From NCBI GenBank assembly GCA_020051075.1, contig JAGVJP010000032.1, positions 1 to 46,819 of the forward strand: a stretch of DNA of 46,819 bases, given 5' to 3'. Shown here piece after piece: positions 9,592-18,301 of the stretch (position 1 is the stretch's first letter; every line of letters begins with the position of its first letter). The notes below the pieces were generated by a model, which made no database searches, was not told the origin of the DNA, and saw nothing but the letters and a program-made list of their open reading frames with translations. The translations under genes were made by a program, and so were the position numbers. This DNA comes from Parachlamydiales bacterium (GTDB lineage Bacteria; Chlamydiota; Chlamydiia; Chlamydiales; Parachlamydiaceae).

Positions 9592-10797
9592 ATGGTTAAG
9601 GCTATCGACAATAGTAACGAATTATGGGAGCCTGGAGAGATCATGGAGCTCAATCTAGGTCCCCAGCATCCCTCAACGCATGGAGTGCTTCGGATTAAGT
9701 TGCGGCTTGCTGGTGAAGTCGTTATCTCAGCAGAACCAGTGATTGGATATCTTCATACTGGGGTCGAAAAAGAGTGTGAAACGCGCACTTACCATCAAGT
9801 ATTCACCCTTGTCGATCGGTTGGATTATCTCTCCGGTCCATCAGAAGAGCAAGCTTTTGCTGGCGCTGTTGAGAAGTTGATGGATGTTGAAGTTCCTGAG
9901 AGGGCTCAAGTGATTCGAGTGATTCTCTTGGAGCTTTCAAGGATTGCAAGCCATCTGATCTGGGTGGGAACAAGCGCCCTTGAGCTGAATATGTCTTCCG
10001 TTTTCATGTATTGTTTTGCTGAGCGTGAGAAAATTCTCGACCTTTTCGAAGAAATGTCTGGAGCTCGCATGTTCCCTTCCTGCTGGCGTGTTGGAGGGCT
10101 TTCGCGCGATCTTAATCCTGAGTTTGAGGATGGGACGCGTGCGTTTATAAAAGATTTTCCTCGATTATGGAAAGATATCGATCAGCTTCTAACGAATAAT
10201 TATGTCTGGTGCGAGCGTCTGAAAGGGATTGCCAATATTGATGCTGAGATGTGCAAGCAATATATGTGCACAGGCCCTGTCATTAGAGGTGCTGGGATCG
10301 CATATGATATACGTAAAGCCTATCCTTATTTGGGCTATGACACTTACGAATTCGACATTCCAACTTATAAAGAATCAGATGCCTATGCACGCTACTTAGT
10401 GCGGATGGAAGAGATGAACCAGAGCGTGAGGATTATTGAACAGGGTCTAAAACGGTTGAAACCTGGTCCTGTAATCACCGACAATCGAAAAGTTGCATTA
10501 CCGCCTCGGAGCGAACTTGTCACAAGTATGGAAGCGGTCATTCATCAATTTAAACTCGTCAGCGAAGGGATACACCCTCCAGCAGGTGAGTTGTATAACT
10601 GCGTGGAATCAGCAAGAGGCGAGCTTGGAATGTACCTTGTGAGTGATGGGAGCCACCGTCCCTATCGACTTAGAGTTCGCTCGCCTTCCTTCTCGCATGT
10701 TGAGGTGCTGTCCAAGACGATGAATGGGCTGATTTTATCTGACGTCGTCGTTGCTATTGCAAGTGTAGACCCAATTTTAGGAGATGTAGATCGCTGA
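9592..10797 (+). CDS. nuoD: NADH-quinone oxidoreductase subunit D
   Basis: NuoD (49 kDa subunit), 401 residues, forms the quinone-binding cavity with NuoB. It begins with MELNLGPQHPSTHGVLR, and shows IGYLHTGVEK and the catalytic His/Tyr region of the family. The C-terminus ends in IASVDPILGDVDR, the expected end for NuoD. The start is ATG at 9592, three bases after the nuoC stop. The stop TGA shares its A with the nuoE ATG. Confidence 0.97.
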   Translation: MVKAIDNSNELWEPGEIMELNLGPQHPSTHGVLRIKLRLAGEVVISAEPVIGYLHTGVEKECETRTYHQVFTLVDRLDYLSGPSEEQAFAGAVEKLMDVEVPERAQVIRVILLELSRIASHLIWVGTSALELNMSSVFMYCFAEREKILDLFEEMSGARMFPSCWRVGGLSRDLNPEFEDGTRAFIKDFPRLWKDIDQLLTNNYVWCERLKGIANIDAEMCKQYMCTGPVIRGAGIAYDIRKAYPYLGYDTYEFDIPTYKESDAYARYLVRMEEMNQSVRIIEQGLKRLKPGPVITDNRKVALPPRSELVTSMEAVIHQFKLVSEGIHPPAGELYNCVESARGELGMYLVSDGSHRPYRLRVRSPSFSHVEVLSKTMNGLILSDVVVAIASVDPILGDVDR

Positions 10798-11288
10798 TGC
10801 TTACTGAAAATACACAAAAATTGATATTAGATCTGCAGAAGCAATATCCAGAAAGACGTTCTGCTCTTATCCCTGCGCTGCATCTTGCTCAGGCTGAAGC
10901 TGGCTATTTGCCTCTGGAAGTTCAACAGGAAGTGGCAGATCTTTTTGGAATCGACATCAACGAGGTTCACGCTGTCGTCACTTTTTATGATATGTTTTAC
11001 GAAAAGCCAGTTGGCAAGCATGTCATTCATGTTTGTAAAAATGTTTCGTGTATGTTGCGCGGTTCAGATGAACTATTGCAAAAGGTCTGCCAACATTTAC
11101 AGGTTGCACCAAGGGAAGTGACTGCCGATGGAGAATTCACTGTTATTCCTTCTGAATGCTTGGCGGCATGCGATCGAGCTCCCATGATGCTTGTCGACGA
11201 TAAGGTGATTGGACCAGTCCCTATCGATGATGTCGAGAGAATATTAGCAGAAGCTAAAGAGAAGCCCGGCCATATTTCGCCTGTGTAA
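10797..11288 (+). CDS. nuoE: NADH-quinone oxidoreductase subunit E
   Basis: NuoE (24 kDa), 163 residues, is a thioredoxin-fold protein carrying the [2Fe-2S] cluster N1a next to NuoF. The four ligands are in CKNVSC (C-x4-C) and CLAAC (C-x3-C). ATG overlaps the nuoD stop by one base. It is the last gene of the first block; 89 bp containing a promoter separate it from nuoF. Confidence 0.96.
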   Translation: MLTENTQKLILDLQKQYPERRSALIPALHLAQAEAGYLPLEVQQEVADLFGIDINEVHAVVTFYDMFYEKPVGKHVIHVCKNVSCMLRGSDELLQKVCQHLQVAPREVTADGEFTVIPSECLAACDRAPMMLVDDKVIGPVPIDDVERILAEAKEKPGHISPV

Positions 11289-11310
11289 TGATGCTATCTA
11301 AAGAATACAG

Positions 11311-11337
11311 TTGACACTTCTCCTTCTTGGATGCTAT
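11311..11337 (+). promoter_or_regulatory. Promoter of nuoF (TTGACA-15-TGCTAT)
   Basis: TTGACA (11311-11316) and TGCTAT (11332-11337) with a 15-bp spacer, followed by TGAAA, repeat the geometry and the GGATGNTAT context of the nuoA and nuoG promoters. It lies 41 bp before nuoF. The nuoABCDE transcript may also read through into nuoF. Confidence 0.6.
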
Positions 11338-11377
11338 TGAAAAGGGGAAATGATTTCGTGATTAAGGGAGAATTTTC

Positions 11378-12694
11378 ATGGCTGAAATGCGTGTGTTGAT
11401 GGCTCATATGGATGATCCTGATCAATGTTTGATTGGAACATACGAAAAAAATGGCGGCTACCAGGCGATCAAGAAAGCTATCCCCCACATCCCTCCAGAT
11501 ACATTAATCGATATGGTCAAACAGTCATGGCTTCGCGGGCGCGGTGGAGCAGGATTCTCAACAGGGATGAAATGGAGTTTTGTTCCGAAAGGGAAAGGAT
11601 TGGATAAATATGTTGTTTGCAACTGCGATGAAAGTGAGCCTGGAACGTTTAAAGATCGCCTTCTGATTGAAAAAGACCCACACCAATTGATTGAGGGAGT
11701 GATCCTGGCAAGCTATGCCATTGATGCCCGGCGAGCATTTATCTATTGCCGTGGAGAATTTTACGAAGGAATTCGAAAGTTAAAGAAAGCTGTTGAAGAA
11801 GCAAGAAATAGCGGTTATTTGGGTAACCACATTTTTGGGACAGACTTCTCATTGGAGATCGTTGTCCACCCTGGGGCTGGTGCCTACATCGCTGGAGAAG
11901 AGACAGCCTTGCTTAATTCGTTAGAAGGGTATCGTGCGACGCCACGTCTAAAACCTCCCTTTCCTGCATCTTCAGGGCTATATAGCAAACCAACAGTCGT
12001 CAACAATGTTGAGACGCTCTGCAATGTCGTTCATATTGTCAACCGAGGGGTGGAGTGGTATACAAGCATTGGCAAGCCGAAAAATACAGGAACTAAAATC
12101 TTCCAGATCAGCGGTCAGATAAAAAATCCAGGATGCTACGAATTCCCGATAGGCATTCCTTTGCGCGAAGTGATCGACGCTGCTGGGGGGATGCTCCCAG
12201 GAAGGTCTTTCAAAGCGTGCTACCCTGGAGGCTCATCTTGTGCGCTGTTGAATGCCAAAGACCTTGATATTGCAATGGACTTTGACACGTTGACCCACCG
12301 GGATTCCGCTCTCGGTACCGCTTCAATTATTGTTATGGATGATACTGCTGATATGGTCCAAGTGGCTCTCAGATTGATGGAATTTTATCAGAACGAATCA
12401 TGTGGAAAATGCACCCCATGCAGAGAAGGGACCAGATGGGTGGTGCAAATGCTCTCTCGGATTGTAGCAGGGCAAGGAACGTTTGGCGACCTCGACGTAA
12501 TCACACAAGTGTGCAAGAGCATGACTGAAACATCTTTTTGTCCTCTCGCACCAGGCGCTGCGCTGCCTATAGAGAGTGCTATAGCGGAGTTTCGCGATGA
12601 ATTTGAAGCCTACATCCGCCGCAATCCCCATGCTTCAGAGAAACCTAAGATGAAGATGGCTTATCCCTATATGAAAGCCTATGCATTTGATTAA
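11378..12694 (+). CDS. nuoF: NADH-quinone oxidoreductase subunit F (NADH/FMN)
   Basis: NuoF (51 kDa), 438 residues, binds NADH, FMN and the [4Fe-4S] cluster N3, and is the electron entry point of complex I. Visible motifs are GRGGAGFSTGMKW (NADH/FMN), GAGAYIAGEETALLNSLEG (FMN), and the cluster ligands ESCGKCTPCREG plus a distal Cys in TSFCPLAPG. ATG at 11378 has AAGGGAG upstream. It forms its own block, preceded by a nuo-type promoter and followed by a GGAAGCTCC hairpin and then a DUF6580 gene. Confidence 0.97.
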   Translation: MAEMRVLMAHMDDPDQCLIGTYEKNGGYQAIKKAIPHIPPDTLIDMVKQSWLRGRGGAGFSTGMKWSFVPKGKGLDKYVVCNCDESEPGTFKDRLLIEKDPHQLIEGVILASYAIDARRAFIYCRGEFYEGIRKLKKAVEEARNSGYLGNHIFGTDFSLEIVVHPGAGAYIAGEETALLNSLEGYRATPRLKPPFPASSGLYSKPTVVNNVETLCNVVHIVNRGVEWYTSIGKPKNTGTKIFQISGQIKNPGCYEFPIGIPLREVIDAAGGMLPGRSFKACYPGGSSCALLNAKDLDIAMDFDTLTHRDSALGTASIIVMDDTADMVQVALRLMEFYQNESCGKCTPCREGTRWVVQMLSRIVAGQGTFGDLDVITQVCKSMTETSFCPLAPGAALPIESAIAEFRDEFEAYIRRNPHASEKPKMKMAYPYMKAYAFD

Positions 12695-12729
12695 GTGATG
12701 ACAGATTAAAAGATGTCTTTCTTTGAGAA

Positions 12730-12748
12730 GGAAGCTCCGGAGCGTTCC
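12730..12748 (+). terminator. Possible weak hairpin after nuoF
   Basis: GGAAGCTCCGGAGCGTTCC is a near-perfect palindrome 35 bp after the nuoF stop. It is not followed by a clean T-run, so it may be an attenuating hairpin and not a full terminator. Confidence 0.3.
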
Positions 12749-12891
12749 GAGAAAATGTTTTGACGAATTACAAATAGATGTGGATAATCGTTCTGAAAAG
12801 TTAGTTCGGAGTAGATTTGTGAGAATCTCCTAAGATGCCCGTAAGTCCGAATAGCTGATCAAGCACAATTTCCAGGAGAAATGTAATATCT

Positions 12892-13488
12892 ATGCAAACT
12901 TCGATCGAACGCGTTCGTAATATTTCCGAATTCAAACATTGGATCTCATATCATTTTAGCAGCACACGGTTTTATGCAATTTTAGGATTCATCTTCCTCG
13001 GGATTATAAGCCGTTTACTCCCCCACCCACCTAATTTCACAGCCATAAACGCTCTTGCTCTATTCAGTGTTAGCTTGCTCGGTGGTTTGAGAATATCACT
13101 GTTCACAGTCTACCTATTTATGCTTCTTAGTAATGTTATCTTGGGATTCCACTCCAACATGTTTTTTGTTTACTCTAGTTTTGGTTTGATTGTGCTGATG
13201 GGAAATTGGCTAAACTTAAAACAATCATTAAAACGGACCATTTGTTTTCTTATCACGTCATCACTTCTTTTCTTTGTCATTACAAATTTTGGCGTGTGGC
13301 TATCCATTCCCTTTTACCCTAAAACGGTTGCTGGACTTGGCCTTTGTTACTTAGCAGCGATTCCCTTTCTTGTGAATGAGATGATGGGAACCCTCTTATA
13401 TGGAGTGATTTTGTTTGGATGGTTAGTCCTAGCGGAGCATTATCATCAGGGAAGAGTCGGACGAAAAGCCGGCGTGCCTTTCAGTTGA
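12892..13488 (+). CDS. DUF6580-type integral membrane protein
   Basis: A 198-residue membrane protein with about five hydrophobic segments. It resembles the DUF6580 family, small proteins distantly like ECF-transporter S components: an early ISRLLPHPPNFTAINALALF block, a central helix pair, then FGVWLSIPFYPKTVAGLGLC and a final LLYGVILFGW helix. Substrate and role are unknown. ATG at 12892 is preceded by AGGAG at a rather long distance. Its last 43 bp overlap, tail to tail, the Dph6-like gene on the other strand. It sits between nuoF and nuoG on the same strand but seems unrelated to complex I. Confidence 0.65.
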   Translation: MQTSIERVRNISEFKHWISYHFSSTRFYAILGFIFLGIISRLLPHPPNFTAINALALFSVSLLGGLRISLFTVYLFMLLSNVILGFHSNMFFVYSSFGLIVLMGNWLNLKQSLKRTICFLITSSLLFFVITNFGVWLSIPFYPKTVAGLGLCYLAAIPFLVNEMMGTLLYGVILFGWLVLAEHYHQGRVGRKAGVPFS

Positions 13489-14138
13489 ATAAAAGCATGA
13501 TCTCCTTCGATCTTGGTTTCTCCGAGATCTACTGAAATAGGGTGCCGAAAAATAGGCCCATCGAATACAAAGGTGTGAAATTCTCCATTTTCTCCGCATG
13601 GATCAACGTTTGGGGGGAGGTCTGATAGAAATTTCTCGTCGAATGACCTGCCTAAAAAAGAAATAGGGAGTGCTTTGAGATTAATGCTTACAACGATTGT
13701 TTTAAATCCACTGTGAATCATGCTTTTAGCAAGGTCTCTAGTGGGTTTTTTCCATAAGGGGAAAAGGAGCTCAATTCCTGTCCCTTTCATTTTTTCTTCG
13801 CGGGATGATCGAATGTCTTTAAGGAATAAATCTCCGAATGCGATATACGAGACGGCTTGTTCGGAGGCAGTTTTTAAAATCTTTCGCATTTGTTGTTCAA
13901 AACTTTGGTCATGTTCACCAATTCCGGCTTCTGCACAATATAAAGGCAATCCAAGTTCTGAGGCTTGACGCTTTAGAAGCTCTTCAGGAATGTTATGCAT
14001 AGCCACTGAGCGTGAAGTTGGCCTTAGAGTGGTCACTAACCCAGTGATTTCGTATTTTTTATCTGACTTCAGTTGATGCAAAGCGTAAGCGCAATCCTTT
14101 CCAGTGCTCCAACTTAACCATACTTTCACTTTTCCCAT
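13446..14138 (-). CDS. Dph6/DUF71-type ATP-pyrophosphatase
   Basis: A 230-residue protein of the adenine-nucleotide alpha-hydrolase superfamily, related to diphthine-ammonia ligase. The PP-loop reads LSWSTGKDC (bacterial relatives have SWSSGKDS). FGDLFLKDIRSSREE, LFPLWKKPT and the C-terminal DPCGENGEFHTFV signature follow. Bacteria do not make diphthamide, so the substrate must differ and is unknown. Two ATG codons stand in tandem; the second (14138) is best spaced from GAGGAG. The 3' end overlaps the convergent DUF6580 gene by 43 bp, so the two messages are complementary there. Confidence 0.75.
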   Translation of the reverse strand: MGKVKVWLSWSTGKDCAYALHQLKSDKKYEITGLVTTLRPTSRSVAMHNIPEELLKRQASELGLPLYCAEAGIGEHDQSFEQQMRKILKTASEQAVSYIAFGDLFLKDIRSSREEKMKGTGIELLFPLWKKPTRDLAKSMIHSGFKTIVVSINLKALPISFLGRSFDEKFLSDLPPNVDPCGENGEFHTFVFDGPIFRHPISVDLGETKIEGDHAFIQLKGTPAFRPTLP

Positions 14139-14191
14139 CATAGCTCCTCTTTAAACGTATGGGTATAAATAAGGGACCACAAGAGGTAATT

Positions 14192-14342
14192 GCAAAAGTC
14201 CTTATCGTGCCCCTGCCCGTGCCCGTGCCGGTGCCCGATTGTTCCTTCTTGAGCAAAGGCATGGGCATGATAGATTCAGGTCCGTTCATGAAAAGAGACA
14301 ATCGGGCACGGGCACGGGCAGGGGCACGATAAGGACTTTTGC
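14192..14342. repeat. Long inverted repeat with GC-rich hexamer arms
   Basis: Left arm 14192-14242 (GCAAAAGTCCTTATCGTGCC, then tandem CCCGTG units, ending GATTGT) and right arm 14298-14342 are reverse complements apart from one extra CCGGTG unit on the left. The central loop is about 55 bp. The arms are far richer in G+C than the surrounding AT-rich spacer. It lies between the divergent Dph6-like gene and nuoG. It could be a mobile palindromic repeat or a structured leader; no gene is inside. Confidence 0.75.
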
Positions 14343-14423
14343 GATGTTCGCTATTCTACAGAAAATCAGAATTCGCAACAACAGGCGAATACGCAACCTC
14401 ATATTCTATATTAAAAAATAATA

Positions 14424-14450
14424 TTGACAGTCGATGTCTATGGATGATAT
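14424..14450 (+). promoter_or_regulatory. Promoter of nuoG-N (TTGACA-15-TGATAT)
   Basis: TTGACA (14424-14429), TGATAT (14445-14450), in the same AATAAT...TTGACAGTC...GGATGATATTGAA context as the nuoA promoter, 45 bp before nuoG. The spacer between the shared blocks differs, so the match is not a simple recent duplication of a long segment. Confidence 0.7.
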
Positions 14451-14494
14451 TGAACAAGACCATTGAATCTGATTAAAGGAAGAGCGGCAAAGTT

Positions 14495-16822
14495 ATGGAT
14501 GGACAGACGACAGCTCAGATGGTCACTTTGACGATCGATGGAAAGGCCATCTCAGTCCCTAAGGGGACCACCGTCTATCATGCTGCGATGCAGCTTGGCC
14601 TTGAAATCCCTATTTTCTGTTATCAGGATCGAATGCCTCCTTTCGGCGCTTGCCGTGTTTGTTTGGTTGAAGTCGAGAAAATGGCTAAGTTGCAGACTTC
14701 TTGTACACTAGAAGCTACTGAAGGAATGGTCGTCAAGACTCAGAGTGCGATCGCTGCTGAAGGGCGGAAAGAGATCTTGGAATTTCTTCTGATCAATCAT
14801 CCGTTGGATTGTCCGATATGCGATCGTGGAGGGGAGTGTCCTCTGCAAGAAAATGCTCTGAGATATGGCCCTGGGATGAGCCGTTTCTTTGAAGAGAAGC
14901 GGCATTTTAAAAAACCTCTTCCCCTCGGTCCTGTTCTGATGCTTGACCGGGAACGGTGCATCATCTGCGCCAGATGTACTCGGTTTGGAGAGACTTTAGC
15001 AGGAGATCACGCCCTCCAATTCATTGAAAGAGGGTACAAAACTGAGGTGGGAACGCCTGACAATGCGCCGGCAGATTCTAAGTTCATTGGAAACACCATC
15101 ATGATCTGCCCTGTCGGGGCTTTGACGAGTCAGGTGTATCGATTTCGTGCCCGCCCCTGGGATAATCAGCCCACGGAAAGCAGCTGCACCCTCTGTCCTG
15201 TTGGTTGCAGCATGATCCTCGATTCGCGCGATGGAGAGATCATGCGGACGCGGTCGAATGAAAATCCAGCTGTCAACGACATATGGATGTGTGACAAAGG
15301 ATGGTTCGGTTATGAATTCACCTATCATCCCGATCGCTTGCAGACGCCTCTGATCCGCCGAAATGGAAAGCTAGAAACAGCCAGCTGGGAAGAAGCCCTT
15401 AATCTGGTTGCTGAGAAGATGGAACGGGCCAAACCAAGCGGATCTTTAGCGGCGTGGGGAGGAAATACGTTGACTTTCGAAGAAAACTATCTCTTTCAGC
15501 GCCTCATGCGAGAGGGGTGTGGCGTTGGCAATGTTGATCATCGGATAGGGATGCCAATCTTTACATTGGAACAGGAGAGAATGGCTCCTGGTATGGAGAT
15601 GTCGATAGGAGAATGCGAGGAGCTCTCGTTTGCTGTCCTTCTGGGGCTCGATCTTACGGAAGAATTCCCAGTGATTTGGCTTCGTCTGAGGCAGGCGATC
15701 AACCGCGGGGCGAAGGTGTTATTCATCGGACACTTCTCCCCTGAAATCGCTCCATTTCTCTCCCAAGTTGTCACCCATCAGCCAGGGCAAGAGGTTGAAT
15801 TCATCCAGAAAACCCTCCCTCAATTTCTTAACAGTGTCGACTTAAGCCATAAGGGAGCCTTGTTGGTTGGGAGTCAATATTTACGTTCAACCGACCGCTC
15901 TTTGATATTAGCTGAATTGCAGAAGATGAAGCAGGGGCAAATGACTTTGAATCTATTGGAAGGGCGTGGGAACAGTATGGGAGCAAGGCTTGCTGGCATG
16001 CATCCAGAGTTGATGCCTCTTGATCAGAAATCCAGCAGCCCTGGATTGAATGCTTTAGAGGTGCTTTCAAGAGCGGCTGATAGCGGCTGGGAATTCCTCT
16101 ATGTCGCTGGGGCTAACCCTGAGATCAAATATCCTTCTAAGATTTGGGATTCAGCCCGTTCAAAGACCAATTTCCTTGTGGTGCAAGATCTATTTTTGAC
16201 TGAAACAGCACAGCAGGCTGATGTCGTCCTCCCGACGCTGACTTTCATTGAAAAAGGGGGGAGTTTTATCAATATTGAGAGAAGGATCCAGCCACTTTTG
16301 CCAGGAAAAGACATTCCTGAGAATCTGTATAGCGATGGAGAGATTTTTGTCCGCATAGCTGAAAAGCTTAAATTGACCCTTTCTTTAGACAGAAGATTTA
16401 GCCAGCTCCTCCAATCAGGCCAGCGGATAAACGCTCTGATGGAACACCGTACGTCGGCGCCAGAGAACAATCAGCCGATTCGCCAGTCAGGAAATGGAGA
16501 GATGAGGGCGACATTTGCACATGCACTGTTTGACCGGGGCGTCAGGGTGGAGCACGATCCTCATGTGGTTCAGCTGGTGAAGAAAGCATCGATTCGACTT
16601 AACCCAGAAGATGCTAAGAAGCGGAATATTGCAGAGGGGAGTCGGATAGGCATACGCTCGGATGGAGTGTCTATCGATGCTGTTGCACACTTGGATAAAG
16701 CTGTAGCCGAAGGGGCTGTCGTCCTTCCCCTTGGCTTTTCTAAAGAAATTGCTGTGAAAGAACTAGGAGTCAATTTATTGAACGGCATTGCGGTGGAAAT
16801 TATTGGCGAGAGTAAATCGTAA
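14495..16822 (+). CDS. nuoG: NADH-quinone oxidoreductase subunit G
   Basis: NuoG (75 kDa), 775 residues, holds most iron-sulfur clusters of the peripheral arm. An N-terminal [2Fe-2S] domain (CYQDRMPPFGACRVC) is followed by HPLDCPICDRGGECPLQ, CIICARCTRFGE and ICPVGALTS, then a molybdopterin-oxidoreductase-like domain starting with CTLCPVGCSMIL, which includes the extra C-x2-C-x3-C cluster site, and a C-terminal molydop-binding-like domain. ATG at 14495 has GGAAGAG upstream. It starts the third nuo block. Confidence 0.96.
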   Translation: MDGQTTAQMVTLTIDGKAISVPKGTTVYHAAMQLGLEIPIFCYQDRMPPFGACRVCLVEVEKMAKLQTSCTLEATEGMVVKTQSAIAAEGRKEILEFLLINHPLDCPICDRGGECPLQENALRYGPGMSRFFEEKRHFKKPLPLGPVLMLDRERCIICARCTRFGETLAGDHALQFIERGYKTEVGTPDNAPADSKFIGNTIMICPVGALTSQVYRFRARPWDNQPTESSCTLCPVGCSMILDSRDGEIMRTRSNENPAVNDIWMCDKGWFGYEFTYHPDRLQTPLIRRNGKLETASWEEALNLVAEKMERAKPSGSLAAWGGNTLTFEENYLFQRLMREGCGVGNVDHRIGMPIFTLEQERMAPGMEMSIGECEELSFAVLLGLDLTEEFPVIWLRLRQAINRGAKVLFIGHFSPEIAPFLSQVVTHQPGQEVEFIQKTLPQFLNSVDLSHKGALLVGSQYLRSTDRSLILAELQKMKQGQMTLNLLEGRGNSMGARLAGMHPELMPLDQKSSSPGLNALEVLSRAADSGWEFLYVAGANPEIKYPSKIWDSARSKTNFLVVQDLFLTETAQQADVVLPTLTFIEKGGSFINIERRIQPLLPGKDIPENLYSDGEIFVRIAEKLKLTLSLDRRFSQLLQSGQRINALMEHRTSAPENNQPIRQSGNGEMRATFAHALFDRGVRVEHDPHVVQLVKKASIRLNPEDAKKRNIAEGSRIGIRSDGVSIDAVAHLDKAVAEGAVVLPLGFSKEIAVKELGVNLLNGIAVEIIGESKS

Positions 16823-16841
16823 CAAAAATCGAAGTATAAAC

Positions 16842-17819
16842 ATGTTAATCGAAGCTGGTGTTGTGATCATTAAAGGTGTAGTGATGGTAGCAGTCTTGAT
16901 GCTATTCGCTGCATATATGACTTTGCTTGAAAGGGTTGTGATGGCTCGTGTGCAGCTCCGTATCGGTCCAAACCGCGTCGGACCGCTCGGACTGTTTCAA
17001 CCCATTGCAGATGGGATCAAGTTGCTTTGGAAAGAGCGTTTTCAGCCTGACAATATCGATAAAGTAACTTATTGGCTTGCTCCCGGCATCTCACTCTTCA
17101 CTGCTCTCTTCGCCTTTGTCCTGATCCCTATTGGAGATACCGTGCACCTTTGGGGTCATCCAGTCACACTATATATTGCTGATGTCAACGCTGGCATTCT
17201 TCTGCTTCTGGCTTTCTCTTCACTTGCTGTTTATGGCATTGTTCTTGCTGGCTGGGCCTCAAATAACCGTTATTCTCTTATGGGAGGGCTGCGTGGAACG
17301 GCTCAGATGATCAGTTATGAGATCCCAATGGGGATTTCTCTGCTGACAGTTGTCTTGTCGGTAGGGACGCTCAGCCTCCCAGAAATTGTCGAAGCACAAC
17401 GCTCTCATTGGCTGATTTGGACGAATCCGATTAGCTTTGCTATCTACTTAATCACAGCCTTTGCAGAGACAAACCGAGCCCCCTTTGACTTGCCGGAAGC
17501 TGAACATGAGTTGACTGGAGGCTATCATACAGAGTATGGAGGAATGAAATTTGCAGTCTTCTTCTTGGCGGAATATGTCAATATCCTGGCTGTTTCTGCG
17601 ATCGCTGTCACTTTATTTTTTGGCGGGTGGCTTGGACCTGGTGACATCCCTGTCATTTGGTTTTTAGTTAAAATGGCCTTCTTTGTATTTTTCTTCATGT
17701 GGGTGAGAGCCACGATGGCTCGCTTCCGCTATGGTCAACTGATGAGTTTCAGTTGGAAAGTGTTGCTCCCCATAGCGATCATTAATTTAATCGTCACAGC
17801 ATATTTTATTTTGGTTTAA
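16842..17819 (+). CDS. nuoH: NADH-quinone oxidoreductase subunit H
   Basis: NuoH, 325 residues, is the eight-helix membrane subunit at the quinone site that joins the two arms. MARVQLRIGPNRVGPLG and FQPIADGIKL near the N-terminus and the ETNRAPFDLPEAEHELTGG loop are diagnostic. I chose ATG 16842 (MLIEAG), 19 bp after nuoG, over a longer frame from a TTG inside nuoG because the added residues are not membrane-like and match no NuoH start. Confidence 0.96.
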   Translation: MLIEAGVVIIKGVVMVAVLMLFAAYMTLLERVVMARVQLRIGPNRVGPLGLFQPIADGIKLLWKERFQPDNIDKVTYWLAPGISLFTALFAFVLIPIGDTVHLWGHPVTLYIADVNAGILLLLAFSSLAVYGIVLAGWASNNRYSLMGGLRGTAQMISYEIPMGISLLTVVLSVGTLSLPEIVEAQRSHWLIWTNPISFAIYLITAFAETNRAPFDLPEAEHELTGGYHTEYGGMKFAVFFLAEYVNILAVSAIAVTLFFGGWLGPGDIPVIWFLVKMAFFVFFFMWVRATMARFRYGQLMSFSWKVLLPIAIINLIVTAYFILV

Positions 17820-17822
17820 TCT

Positions 17823-18296
17823 ATGAAGAAAACTTTATCTCAAGTGATGTCGATCTTCAAGGGATTATTTATCGTCCTGAAACATGCTTTCAGAAAGCCT
17901 GTGACGATTAAATATCCTGAAGAGAAGCGGAAGCTCCCCATTCGATCCCGTGGACGACATTATCTGACGAAATGGAATGATGGCCTTGAGCGCTGTGTGG
18001 GATGTGAGTTATGTTCGATTGTTTGTCCTTCGCAAGCCATCTATGTCAAACCTGCTGCAAATAATCCTGAAGATCCAGTTTCACACGGAGAGCGTCATGC
18101 GGAAGACTTTCAAATCAACATGCTCCGCTGTATTTACTGTGGATATTGTGAAGAGGCCTGTCCGACAGGGGCCATCATTCTGAGCAATGAATTTGAGCTG
18201 TCTGCATATGATCGAGAATCGTTGATTTTCACGAAAGAGAAGTTGGTCGAGAAAGAGCCTGGCGACTCTGGGCGCGACCCAAACAGGGAGATTTAG
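17823..18296 (+). CDS. nuoI: NADH-quinone oxidoreductase subunit I
   Basis: NuoI (TYKY), 157 residues, is a ferredoxin-like subunit with two [4Fe-4S] clusters (N6a, N6b) that pass electrons to NuoB. Both motifs are intact: CVGCELCSIVCPSQAI and CIYCGYCEEACPTGAI. The N-terminal amphipathic stretch that rests on the membrane is present. ATG is three bases after the nuoH stop. Confidence 0.97.
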   Translation: MKKTLSQVMSIFKGLFIVLKHAFRKPVTIKYPEEKRKLPIRSRGRHYLTKWNDGLERCVGCELCSIVCPSQAIYVKPAANNPEDPVSHGERHAEDFQINMLRCIYCGYCEEACPTGAIILSNEFELSAYDRESLIFTKEKLVEKEPGDSGRDPNREI

Positions 18297-18301
18297 GAGA
18301 G

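Noticed and set aside
16788..16841. Longer nuoH start at a TTG inside nuoG
   Set aside because: The extra 18 residues are basic and unlike NuoH; ATG 16842 matches the family start.
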